Translations under genes and position numbers: made by a program
Shown: positions 1 through 7,406 of the stretch, piece by piece
Position numbering within the stretch: position 1 is the stretch's first letter
How the letters are laid out: each line of letters opens with the position of its first letter
Notes under the pieces: model-generated
The model's database searches: none
The model's input: only the letters and a program-made list of their open reading frames with translations
Told to the model about the DNA's origin: nothing
Assembly (NCBI GenBank): GCA_943324415.2
Contig: CALPLN020000035.1
Location: 1 to 13,636 of the forward strand
Reading direction: 5' to 3'
Length of the DNA stretch: 13,636 nt
DNA from: Sediminibacterium ginsengisoli
Lineage (GTDB): Bacteria; Bacteroidota; Bacteroidia; Chitinophagales; Chitinophagaceae

Positions 1-2
1 CT

Positions 3-1016
3 ATGAGTAACGCAGAAAAATTAAAAGCCCTTAAGTTGACCATTGATAAGATCGACAAGGATTACGGTAAAGGTAGTGTGATGATGATGAATGAGCGCAG
101 CCAAGGCCCTCAGGAAGTTATTTCAACTGGTTCAATCGGTTTAGACACTGCGTTAGGAATTGGCGGTTTACCAAAGGGTAGAATTATTGAAATATATGGC
201 CCAGAATCATCTGGTAAAACAACAGTTGCAATTCACGTAATCGCTGAAGCACAGAAAAAAGGTGGAATGTGTGCAATTATTGATGCTGAACATGCTTTTG
301 ATAGTGCTTATGCGAAGCGTTTAGGAGTTGATGTGGATAACCTTTTAGTTTCTCAACCAGATTATGGTGAGCAAGCTTTAGAAATAGCAGATCGTTTGAT
401 TTTATCTGGTGCGATTGATGTAGTCGTAATTGACTCAGTTGCAGCATTGGTACCAAAAAGTGAGTTAGAAGGCGAAATGGGTGATTCTAAAATGGGATTA
501 CATGCAAGATTGATGTCTCAAGCATTGAGAAAATTAACAGCAACCATTAATAAAACGGGTACAGTTTGTATTTTCATCAATCAATTGCGTGAGAAAATTG
601 GTGTCATGTTTGGTAATCCTGAGACTACAACAGGTGGAAATGCGTTAAAATTTTATGCTTCAGTACGTTTGGATATAAGAAGAATGGCTCAAATTAAAGA
701 CGGTGATGAAGCAATAGGAAATAGGGTTAAAGTAAAAGTGGTTAAAAATAAGGTTGCTCCACCATTTAGAGCAGCAGAGTTTGAAATTATTTTTGGAGAG
801 GGAATTAGTAAAATTGGTGAAATTATTGACATGGGTGTAGAACTAGAAATAGTGAATAAAAGCGGTAGCTGGTTTAGCTATGAAGGTAATAAATTAGGCC
901 AAGGACGTGATTCAGTTAAAACGATTCTTCATGATAATCCAGAAATGGCAAATGAAATAGAAGCAAAAATTAGAGCCAAAATAGCAGCGAAAGTAGAAGC
1001 AGCTGCAGCACAATAA
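3..1016 (+). CDS. recA: RecA recombinase
   Basis: DNA-dependent ATPase that forms filaments on single-stranded DNA, drives homologous strand exchange and, where an SOS response exists, stimulates LexA self-cleavage; cytoplasmic. The 337-residue product shows the RecA core in order: Walker A GPESSGKT at about 66-73, Walker B VVVIDS at about 140-145, DNA-binding loop L1 (LEGEMGDSK, 155-163), and loop L2 with FINQLREKIG and TTTGGNALKFYAS at about 191-220. The start at base 3 gives MSNAEKLKAL, a normal RecA N-terminus; only two bases precede it, so its promoter lies outside the window. The C-terminus is short, rich in Ala and Lys, and ends AAAAQ; it lacks the acidic tail of the Escherichia coli protein. 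A strong terminator follows 37 bases after the stop, so the gene is probably the end of its transcript. The identification is essentially certain. Confidence 0.99.
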   Translation: MSNAEKLKALKLTIDKIDKDYGKGSVMMMNERSQGPQEVISTGSIGLDTALGIGGLPKGRIIEIYGPESSGKTTVAIHVIAEAQKKGGMCAIIDAEHAFDSAYAKRLGVDVDNLLVSQPDYGEQALEIADRLILSGAIDVVVIDSVAALVPKSELEGEMGDSKMGLHARLMSQALRKLTATINKTGTVCIFINQLREKIGVMFGNPETTTGGNALKFYASVRLDIRRMAQIKDGDEAIGNRVKVKVVKNKVAPPFRAAEFEIIFGEGISKIGEIIDMGVELEIVNKSGSWFSYEGNKLGQGRDSVKTILHDNPEMANEIEAKIRAKIAAKVEAAAAQ

Positions 1017-1053
1017 TATTTTAATCGTGTTTTTTTAAGGTTAGTAGGTAGTG

Positions 1054-1081
1054 ACCGCATCATTTGTGATGCGGTTTTTTT
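1054..1081 (+). terminator. Intrinsic terminator after recA
   Basis: A perfect 9-bp stem (ACCGCATCA pairing with TGATGCGGT) encloses a TTTG loop and runs into an uninterrupted T tract at 1075-1081. It is GC-rich against an AT-rich surround and sits 37 bases after the recA stop. It also lies inside the longest possible reading frame of the following acyltransferase gene, which argues that translation of that gene starts further downstream. Confidence 0.88.
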
Positions 1082-1088
1082 ATATTTA
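1081..1088 (+). promoter_or_regulatory. Possible -7 box before the acyltransferase gene
   Basis: TATATTTA matches the Bacteroidota -7 consensus TAnnTTTG at all but the last base. It begins inside the T tract of the recA terminator and is separated by four bases (TACT) from the GTG at 1093. The same TACT spacer separates a perfect box from the ATG of the monophosphatase gene at 11703. No well-spaced -33 element is seen: the nearest TTTG (1063-1066, the terminator loop) is only 14 bases upstream. This is a weak call that rests mainly on the parallel with other starts in the window. Confidence 0.3.
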
Positions 1089-1092
1089 TACT

Positions 1093-1968
1093 GTGGTGCA
1101 ATTATTAAAATTATTTATACAAGCGGGATTGTGGTTGTTCTGTCAAGAGATCCACCTTAAAAATAAACAGCTCTTTAAAACAAAAGGCCCGTTATTAATT
1201 ATTGCAAACCATCCAAATTCTTTCTTAGATGCATTAATCATTGGTTCTTATTATAAGAGAAGGGTATATTTCTTAGCAAGAGGGGATGCCTTTAAAAAAC
1301 CATTACATCGGTTTATATTAGAATCATTAAATATGATTCCGGTATATAGATTAAGAGAGGGTAAAGAGTTTTTGCATCTAAACGATTACGCTTTTAATAA
1401 GTCTATTGATTTATTAAGCAAGGGTTTTGCTGTCTTGGTTTTTATCGAAGGCGTCTGTATCAATAGTCATGAACTACAACCTTTTAAAAAAGGGACGGCA
1501 AGAATTCTAGAAGGTGTTCAAAAATTAAATGTAGATCTTAAAATACATATTGCAGGAATTGCTTTTAATCAATTAAGAGGGATAGGTAAAAAAGTGAATC
1601 TTATCATCTCAGAAATGAGGGATATTCCAATCATTTTAAATAATAGAGATCGTGTTTTATTTAATCAAATAGTTTTTGAACAACTGAAACAAAATATTAT
1701 TGTCCCATCCACACCCACCAGATTTAATAATAAAAATCTATTCTATCAACTACATTTTTATTATTATAATAATATTCAAAAATGGGTAGACCGTAAAACT
1801 AAATACACTGTTTTTTATGACTCTGTATTGTTTTCTGTTTTGTTGTTTACTTATCCAATAATGCTCTTTTTCATTTATTTAATCCTGAAACTATTTAACA
1901 CACCACCTAGTATAATTTTTGTTATCTTGATCTTAATACCAATTATGACAAAAAGAGTCCACGAGTAA
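1093..1968 (+). CDS. PlsC-family glycerolipid acyltransferase, membrane-associated
   Basis: Probably transfers an acyl group to a glycerophosphate or lysolipid in membrane lipid synthesis at the inner face of the cytoplasmic membrane. Counting from GTG 1093 (291 residues), the acyltransferase signature NHPNSFLD lies at 39-46 with catalytic His40 and Asp46 (an H-x5-D spacing), followed by LARGDAF at 61-67 and EGVCINSHELQPFKKGTARI at 119-138, matching the EGTRS...KGAARI block. Two hydrophobic segments at about 245-267 and 272-286 anchor the C-terminus. The frame is open from GTG 1051, but that start and the in-frame ATG at 1069 lie in the recA terminator stem and would add an unmatched segment; GTG 1093 (or 1096) gives the usual short helix before the acyltransferase domain. 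mgsA starts 18 bases after the stop, suggesting co-transcription. The exact acyl acceptor cannot be read from sequence. Confidence 0.85.
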   Translation: MVQLLKLFIQAGLWLFCQEIHLKNKQLFKTKGPLLIIANHPNSFLDALIIGSYYKRRVYFLARGDAFKKPLHRFILESLNMIPVYRLREGKEFLHLNDYAFNKSIDLLSKGFAVLVFIEGVCINSHELQPFKKGTARILEGVQKLNVDLKIHIAGIAFNQLRGIGKKVNLIISEMRDIPIILNNRDRVLFNQIVFEQLKQNIIVPSTPTRFNNKNLFYQLHFYYYNNIQKWVDRKTKYTVFYDSVLFSVLLFTYPIMLFFIYLILKLFNTPPSIIFVILILIPIMTKRVHE

Positions 1969-1986
1969 TTACCTTAAACGCTTACA

Positions 1987-2445
1987 ATGAAATCAATTAG
2001 AAAACTAGATAGAAGAAAAAAAATTGCATTAATTGCGCACGATAATAAAAAAAGAGATTTAATAGAATGGGCGGTGCACAATAAAATAGTACTATCTAAA
2101 CATAGTTTAGTTGCAACAGGTACGACAGGTCGATTGATCGAGGAGGCTTTAGATCAACCAGTGGTTAAACTACTAAGCGGCCCACTTGGCGGAGATCAAC
2201 AAATTGGAGCAATGATCGCAACCGGGGATATTGATATGGTCTTTTTCTTTTTTGACCCCATGGAAGCACAGCCACATGATAGCGATGTGAAAGCTTTATT
2301 AAGACTAGCCGTTGCCTGGAATCTACCCATGGCATGTGATAGAACAACTGCTGATTTTTTAGTGACTTCTCCGTTTATGCAAGGCGAATATGAATATGAG
2401 CTTCCTAATTATATCCATTATTTAAATAGAAAAGTACAAAAATAA
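1987..2445 (+). CDS. mgsA: Methylglyoxal synthase
   Basis: Converts dihydroxyacetone phosphate to methylglyoxal and inorganic phosphate, a bypass of lower glycolysis that relieves sugar-phosphate build-up. The 152-residue length is typical of the family (E. coli also 152). The active-site positions fall one residue earlier than in E. coli MgsA: His18-Asp19 in ALIAHDNKK, Gly65 and the catalytic base Asp70 in SGPLGGDQQIGA, Asp90, His97 and Asp100 in DPMEAQPHDSD. The substrate phosphate-binding stretch ATGTTGRL is at 43-50. The ATG at 1987 is 18 bases after the acyltransferase stop with no promoter visible between them, so the two are probably one transcript. No Shine-Dalgarno site is seen, as expected for this phylum. 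Confidence 0.97.
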   Translation: MKSIRKLDRRKKIALIAHDNKKRDLIEWAVHNKIVLSKHSLVATGTTGRLIEEALDQPVVKLLSGPLGGDQQIGAMIATGDIDMVFFFFDPMEAQPHDSDVKALLRLAVAWNLPMACDRTTADFLVTSPFMQGEYEYELPNYIHYLNRKVQK

Positions 2446-2485
2446 TAGTCAGTTATACATTTCAAAAATTATTAAATATACCATC

Positions 2486-4693
2486 ATGCAACATTTAAAA
2501 AAAACAGTTATTCTGTCTACTATCTTTTTGAATTTAACAATCAATAGTATAGCACAGCAATTCACTGGATTTAAAAACACAGAAGCGCAAAAAAAACTTG
2601 AAGCCAATTTTGATAATCAACTAAGCGCTAAGCGAGTAGGAGAAAATATTAAACTTATGTCTTCTGTTCCACATCATATTGGTTCAGTCGGTGGAAAATT
2701 TGTAGCAGATGAAATTGTAAAACAATTTAAAGCAGCTGGATGGGATACAAAAATTGTAACCTATCAATTGTTATTTCCTACACCATTAACACGTGTGTTA
2801 GAAATGAAAGGCGCGACTAATTTTAAAGCATTATTAAAAGAGCCTGCATTAAAAGAAGATGCAACTTCGGCACAGGCAGATCAATTGCCAACGTATAACT
2901 GCTGGAGTGCAGATGGAGACGTAAATGCTGAATTGGTTTTTGTGAATTACGGATTACCAGAAGATTATGAGACCCTTGCTAAATATGGTATCGATGTGAA
3001 AGGAAAGATCGTAATTGCTAAATATGGCAGAAGTTGGAGAGGGATTAAACCAAAGGTTGCGCAAGAACATGGTGCCATTGGTTGTTTAATTTATTCTGAT
3101 CCTCAAGACGATGGTTATGGCGCTGGTGATGTGTATCCTGTAGGACCTTTTAAAAACGAATATGGTGTACAAAGAGGGTCAATTATGGACATGGTGATTT
3201 ATCCAGGTGATCCTAGTACACCTAATTATGCCTCTGTGGGTGGTGCTCCTAGGGTAGACCACAACCAAGCAGAGAATTTATTAAAAATTCCTGTGCTTCC
3301 TATTAGCTATCATGATGCAGCGCCCTTATTACAAGATATGGCAGGACCTGTTGCGCCAAAAGCTTGGAGAGGTGGACTGCCTTTTACCTACCATATTGGA
3401 CCTAGTAAGTCTAAAGTGCATTTAAAACTAAATTTTGACTGGAAAATTCGACCTGCATACAATGTCATTGCAATGATTCAGGGTAGTCAATATCCAGACC
3501 AGTGGGTAATTAGGGGAAATCACCACGATGCTTGGGTAAATGGCGCAAATGACCCTGTAAGTGGCATGGCGGCCGAGCTAGACGAGGCTATTGCCATTGG
3601 GGCGTTGGTAAAATCAGGATGGAAACCAAAAAGAACCTTGGTTTATTGTGCTTGGGATGCCGAAGAACAAGGATTAATGGGATCTGTAGAGTGGGTAGAA
3701 GAACATGCTGCATCTTTACAGGCTAAGGCGGTTGCCTATATTAATTCTGATGGAAATGGAAGAGGCTTTTTGAGTGCAGAAGGTTCTCATGCGTTCACTG
3801 GATTAATGACCGACATTAGTAAATCAATTATTGATCCTCAAACAGGTGTAACTGTTTTTGAAAGACAAAGAGCCAATCGTGCAACCGAAGCAGCCACCAC
3901 CACTGCAAAAAAAGAAATTTTAAATAGCTCCACCTATCCACTGGGTGCCATGGGATCAGGCTCTGATTATTCTTCATTTATTCAACACGTAGGTGTGCCC
4001 TCTTTAAACATTGGATTTGGTGGAGAAAACGAAGGTGGAGAATACCATTCTATTTATGATTCTTATGATCACTATTCAAAATACAAGGATCCTGGTTTTG
4101 CATATGGCGTAGCGCTTGCACAAACTGCAGGACGTGCAGCGTTGAGGTTATCAGAGGCGGATGCTTTGCCGTTTGATTTTACAGCTTTACACAAAACAGT
4201 GAAGGGTTATGTTACAGAGTTGATGACCAATGTAGAGCAAATGCGCGAAAAGGCTAAAGTGGAAAACGAATTGGTCCACACAAAATCCTACACTGTTGCA
4301 GCAGATCCAACAGAAGGATTGAAGCTACCAACGGTGGTTGCAGAAGTGCCTTATATCGATTTTGCGCCGATCTTAAATGCGCTAACACGTTTAGAAAAAG
4401 CGGCCCAACAAGTTGAGCAAATTAAGGCCAATGCGGATGTACAAAAATTGTCGGCAATCAATGCTAAAATTTATACAGCAGAACAATCTTTGTTGATGAC
4501 AACCGGCCTACCGCGCAGACCATGGTACAAGCATAGCTTATACGCACCAGGTTTCTATACTGGTTACGGTGTTAAAACGATTCCTGGTGTTCGCGAAGCA
4601 ATTGAACAAAAAAATTGGGAAGAAACAACAGCTCAGGTTGGTGAAGTAGCGGCGGCAATCAACAGACTAGCTACTTATTTAGAAAACCTATAA
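2486..4693 (+). CDS. Secreted M28 metallopeptidase with PA and transferrin-receptor-like dimerisation domains
   Basis: A di-zinc exopeptidase of the glutamate carboxypeptidase II (GCPII) type, predicted to act in the periplasm or outside the cell. The 735 residues begin with a signal peptide (Lys5-Lys6, hydrophobic 7-21, likely cleavage after SIA at 21-23). A protease-associated (PA) region covers about 140-240. The M28 core has all expected ligands: His346 (GNHHDAW), Asp356 (GANDPVSG), catalytic base Glu393 and ligand Glu394 (WDAEEQG), Asp422 (INSDGNG) and His521 (EYHSIYDSY). A helical C-terminal dimerisation domain (about 565-735) ends with RPWYKHSLYAPG, as in GCPII. The residues that grip C-terminal glutamate in human GCPII appear to be replaced, so a folate or NAAG hydrolase role is not supported. 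It starts 40 bases after mgsA and may or may not share its transcript. Confidence 0.93.
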   Translation: MQHLKKTVILSTIFLNLTINSIAQQFTGFKNTEAQKKLEANFDNQLSAKRVGENIKLMSSVPHHIGSVGGKFVADEIVKQFKAAGWDTKIVTYQLLFPTPLTRVLEMKGATNFKALLKEPALKEDATSAQADQLPTYNCWSADGDVNAELVFVNYGLPEDYETLAKYGIDVKGKIVIAKYGRSWRGIKPKVAQEHGAIGCLIYSDPQDDGYGAGDVYPVGPFKNEYGVQRGSIMDMVIYPGDPSTPNYASVGGAPRVDHNQAENLLKIPVLPISYHDAAPLLQDMAGPVAPKAWRGGLPFTYHIGPSKSKVHLKLNFDWKIRPAYNVIAMIQGSQYPDQWVIRGNHHDAWVNGANDPVSGMAAELDEAIAIGALVKSGWKPKRTLVYCAWDAEEQGLMGSVEWVEEHAASLQAKAVAYINSDGNGRGFLSAEGSHAFTGLMTDISKSIIDPQTGVTVFERQRANRATEAATTTAKKEILNSSTYPLGAMGSGSDYSSFIQHVGVPSLNIGFGGENEGGEYHSIYDSYDHYSKYKDPGFAYGVALAQTAGRAALRLSEADALPFDFTALHKTVKGYVTELMTNVEQMREKAKVENELVHTKSYTVAADPTEGLKLPTVVAEVPYIDFAPILNALTRLEKAAQQVEQIKANADVQKLSAINAKIYTAEQSLLMTTGLPRRPWYKHSLYAPGFYTGYGVKTIPGVREAIEQKNWEETTAQVGEVAAAINRLATYLENL

Positions 4694-4730
4694 AGCGTTA
4701 TTTTAACGAAACATATTTAAGGTTTGCGCT

Positions 4731-4738
4731 TACCTTTG
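4731..4738 (+). promoter_or_regulatory. -7 promoter box directly before uvrB
   Basis: TACCTTTG is a perfect match to the Bacteroidota -7 consensus TAnnTTTG. It ends only three bases before the uvrB ATG at 4742, so a transcript initiated here would be leaderless or nearly so. No clear TTTG or TTG is found 17-23 bases upstream. A small palindrome, CGTTA-TTT-TAACG (4696-4708), lies where a -33 region would be expected and could be an operator or chance. Confidence 0.5.
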
Positions 4739-4741
4739 TGT

Positions 4742-6781
4742 ATGCCTTTTAAACTTCATTCCAACTACACACCCTCGGGCGATCAGCCAACCGCAATTGC
4801 GCAACTGACCGAGGGTGTGGTGAATGGAGATCCACAACAAACACTCTTGGGGGTGACTGGTTCTGGTAAAACTTTTACCATTGCCAATTTGATTCAAAAT
4901 GTACAACGCCCCACCCTTGTCCTCACACATAACAAAACACTAGTTGCTCAATTGTATGGAGAGTTTAAACAATTCTTTCCAGACAACGCAGTGGGTTATT
5001 TTGTGTCTTATTATGATTACTATCAACCAGAAGCGTACCTACCCACTTCGGGTGTTTATATTGAAAAGGATTTAAGCATTAACGAAGAGCTTGATAAATT
5101 AAGACTTCAAGCAACAGCACAATTATTGAGTGGACGTCGGGATATCGTGATTGTTGCAAGTGTGAGTTGTATCTATGGTATGGGTAATCCAACTGAATAT
5201 GAAAACGGAATCATTCGAATTCATCAGGGGCAAATTTTATCGCGACAAGCTTTCTTACACGCACTAGTCAATAGTTTGTATCACCGATCAGTCACCGAAT
5301 TTGATCGAGGTGCATTTAGAGTCAATGGAGATACGGTAGACATTCGATTGCCTTATGTAGATTATGGATATCGTATTACCTTTTTTGGCGATGAAATTGA
5401 ATCCATAGAAAGTATAGAAATTGAAACAGGAAAAAGAATTGAGCCCATGGAGAATGCGGCCATCTTCCCCGCTAATTTATACATGGCGCCCAAGGAAATG
5501 CTACAAGAAATTATTGTAGAAATACAAGATGAGTTACGCGCACAGGTGGAGTATTTTAAAAACGTGGGAAAGCCACAAGAAGCAGCAAGGATAAAAGAAA
5601 GGGTTGAATATGATATCGAGATGATTAGAGAGCTAGGATATTGCACCGGTATTGAAAATTATTCTAGATTTTTTGATCGACGCAAGCCGGGTACAAGACC
5701 ATTCTGCTTATTGGATTATTTTCCAAAAGATTTTTTATGTGTGATTGATGAAAGCCATGTCACGATACCGCAAATTTCAGGAATGTATGGCGGAGATAGA
5801 AGTAGAAAAATGAATTTAGTAGAATTTGGCTTTAGACTACCAAGTGCCATTGACAATCGACCACTTAATTTTAACGAGTTTGAACAAGTGATTGGGCAAA
5901 GCATTTATGTAAGTGCAACACCTGGTGAATATGAATTAGAAAAAACAGGTGGACTCATTGTAGAACAGGTGGTACGTCCAACTGGACTATTGGATCCTCC
6001 AATTGAAGTAAGACCAACAAAAAATCAAATAGATGATTTATTAGACGAGATCGCTATGCAAGTGGAAATGGGGGATCGCGTTTTGGTAACCACTTTAACC
6101 AAAAAGATGGCAGAGGAGATGGACCGATACTTATCCAAAATTAATATTAAATCAAAATACATTCACAGTGATATTGATGCGCTAGAGCGCGTGGAGATAC
6201 TAAGAGAACTTAGACTTGGCGTGATTGATGTATTGGTGGGAGTGAACTTATTGAGAGAGGGATTAGATCTTCCAGAAGTATCTTTAGTGGTGGTATTGGA
6301 TGCAGATAAAGAAGGGTTTTTAAGAAATGAAAAATCATTGACACAAACATCGGGTCGTGCAGCACGAAATGTACGAGGTCGAGTTATTTTTTATGGCGAT
6401 CAAATTACAATGAGTATGCAGCGCACCATTGATGAAACCAATCGTCGTCGTGCAAAACAAATACAATACAACGAAGAACACAATATCACACCTACGACAA
6501 TTGTCAAATCAATTGAACAGGTGATGAAACAAACGGCGGTATTGGACATTAAGGGGTATAGTCAAGACAATATCAATATACGTACCACTGATGCGCTCAA
6601 TATGGTCGCCGAACCAAACAGCGAATACAAAACGATTCCGCAAATGGAGAAAGCCATTCTGCAAACTAAAAAGCAAATGGAAAAAATGGCAAAGGCACTG
6701 GATTTCATGGAAGCAGCCAAATTGCGTGACGAAATGTTTAGAATGGAATTACAATTAGAAAAAATGAAATCTACCACCTAA
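4742..6781 (+). CDS. uvrB: Excinuclease ABC subunit B
   Basis: Damage-verifying helicase-like ATPase of nucleotide excision repair: it is loaded by UvrA, holds the lesion under its beta-hairpin and recruits UvrC for incision. From ATG 4742 the product is 679 residues (E. coli 673). It shows Walker A GVTGSGKT (37-44), the beta-hairpin tyrosines YYDYY (90-94), Walker B VIDESH (334-339), SATPGEYE (391-398), helicase motif VI QTSGRAARN (535-543), and a C-terminal UVR motif for UvrC contact (about 632-667, with LDFMEAAKLRDEM). The frame extends six codons upstream to a TTG at 4724, but MPFKLHSNYTPSGDQP matches the family N-terminus, and the upstream codons overlap the -7 box. pnuC starts four bases after its stop, so uvrB leads an operon with NAD-precursor salvage genes. 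Confidence 0.98.
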   Translation: MPFKLHSNYTPSGDQPTAIAQLTEGVVNGDPQQTLLGVTGSGKTFTIANLIQNVQRPTLVLTHNKTLVAQLYGEFKQFFPDNAVGYFVSYYDYYQPEAYLPTSGVYIEKDLSINEELDKLRLQATAQLLSGRRDIVIVASVSCIYGMGNPTEYENGIIRIHQGQILSRQAFLHALVNSLYHRSVTEFDRGAFRVNGDTVDIRLPYVDYGYRITFFGDEIESIESIEIETGKRIEPMENAAIFPANLYMAPKEMLQEIIVEIQDELRAQVEYFKNVGKPQEAARIKERVEYDIEMIRELGYCTGIENYSRFFDRRKPGTRPFCLLDYFPKDFLCVIDESHVTIPQISGMYGGDRSRKMNLVEFGFRLPSAIDNRPLNFNEFEQVIGQSIYVSATPGEYELEKTGGLIVEQVVRPTGLLDPPIEVRPTKNQIDDLLDEIAMQVEMGDRVLVTTLTKKMAEEMDRYLSKINIKSKYIHSDIDALERVEILRELRLGVIDVLVGVNLLREGLDLPEVSLVVVLDADKEGFLRNEKSLTQTSGRAARNVRGRVIFYGDQITMSMQRTIDETNRRRAKQIQYNEEHNITPTTIVKSIEQVMKQTAVLDIKGYSQDNINIRTTDALNMVAEPNSEYKTIPQMEKAILQTKKQMEKMAKALDFMEAAKLRDEMFRMELQLEKMKSTT

Positions 6782-6785
6782 ATTA

Positions 6786-7406
6786 ATGAACGATTTTTTT
6801 GTAGCAGTATACAACGGATTAATTCAAACTACGTGGATAGAAGCCATTGCGGTTGTGATGGGTATTGTGTCGGTTTGGTATAGTCGAAAGGAAAATATAT
6901 TGGTATTCCCAACCGGTATCATCAACACCACATTGTATATCTACTTAAGCTTTAAGGGACATTTATTAGGTGAAGCGAGTGTTAACCTTTACTATACTAT
7001 CATGAGCTTATATGGTTGGTATTGGTGGTCTCGTAAAAAAGAAGACCAGGTAACGAATGCATTACAAATTACGAGTAGCAATAACAAGCAAAGAGGACAA
7101 CAGCTATTGGTCTTTCTTGGTTTTTATGCCGTATTGTTTATCGTCCTACAATTTTTAAAAAATAATTTTGCACCCGATGCCATTCCTTGGGCTGATGCAT
7201 TGGCGAGTGCGTCGGCTTATACAGCGATGTGGTTGATGGCAAAGAAAAAAGTGGAGAGTTGGATTTGGTGGATCCTGACCAACATAACCTCTATACCACT
7301 TTATTTTATTAAGGGCTATGCGTTTACAAGTTTTCAGTTTATTGTATTATTGATCTTAGCAATTGCAGGATATATTTCTTGGAAAGAAAAAGCGAAAAAG
7401 CAATGA
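6786..7406 (+). CDS. pnuC: PnuC-family nicotinamide riboside transporter
   Basis: Facilitates uptake of nicotinamide riboside across the inner membrane; flux is made one-way by phosphorylation inside. The 206-residue protein is almost entirely membrane-spanning, with about seven hydrophobic segments, and contains the family substrate motif WxxWxxxN as Trp159-Trp162-Asn166 (WIWWILTN), plus an aromatic cluster YGWYWW at 76-81. PnuC relatives also carry thiamine (PnuT) or riboflavin (PnuX), but the gene that overlaps this one encodes a NadR-type kinase, and no TPP or FMN riboswitch is visible upstream, which favours nicotinamide riboside. It begins four bases after the uvrB stop and its stop codon overlaps the next start (ATGA, 7403-7406), so it is almost certainly translated from the uvrB transcript. 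Confidence 0.92.
   Translation: MNDFFVAVYNGLIQTTWIEAIAVVMGIVSVWYSRKENILVFPTGIINTTLYIYLSFKGHLLGEASVNLYYTIMSLYGWYWWSRKKEDQVTNALQITSSNNKQRGQQLLVFLGFYAVLFIVLQFLKNNFAPDAIPWADALASASAYTAMWLMAKKKVESWIWWILTNITSIPLYFIKGYAFTSFQFIVLLILAIAGYISWKEKAKKQ

Noticed and set aside
4696..4708. Palindrome CGTTA-TTT-TAACG upstream of uvrB considered as an SOS/LexA operator
   Set aside because: It does not match the E. coli (CTG-N10-CAG) or Bacillus (CGAAC-N4-GTTCG) LexA box, the recA promoter is outside the window for comparison, and a 5-bp AT-rich palindrome is likely by chance.
5362..5646. 94-codon minus-strand frame inside uvrB, Ser/Ile-rich and hydrophobic
   Set aside because: Shadow of the acidic, Glu/Asp-rich coding strand of uvrB; no independent promoter or start support.
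7379..7402. Upstream TTG start extending the NadR-type kinase by eight residues
   Set aside because: The ATG at 7403 overlaps the pnuC stop as ATGA and places the Walker A motif at the usual distance from the N-terminus.
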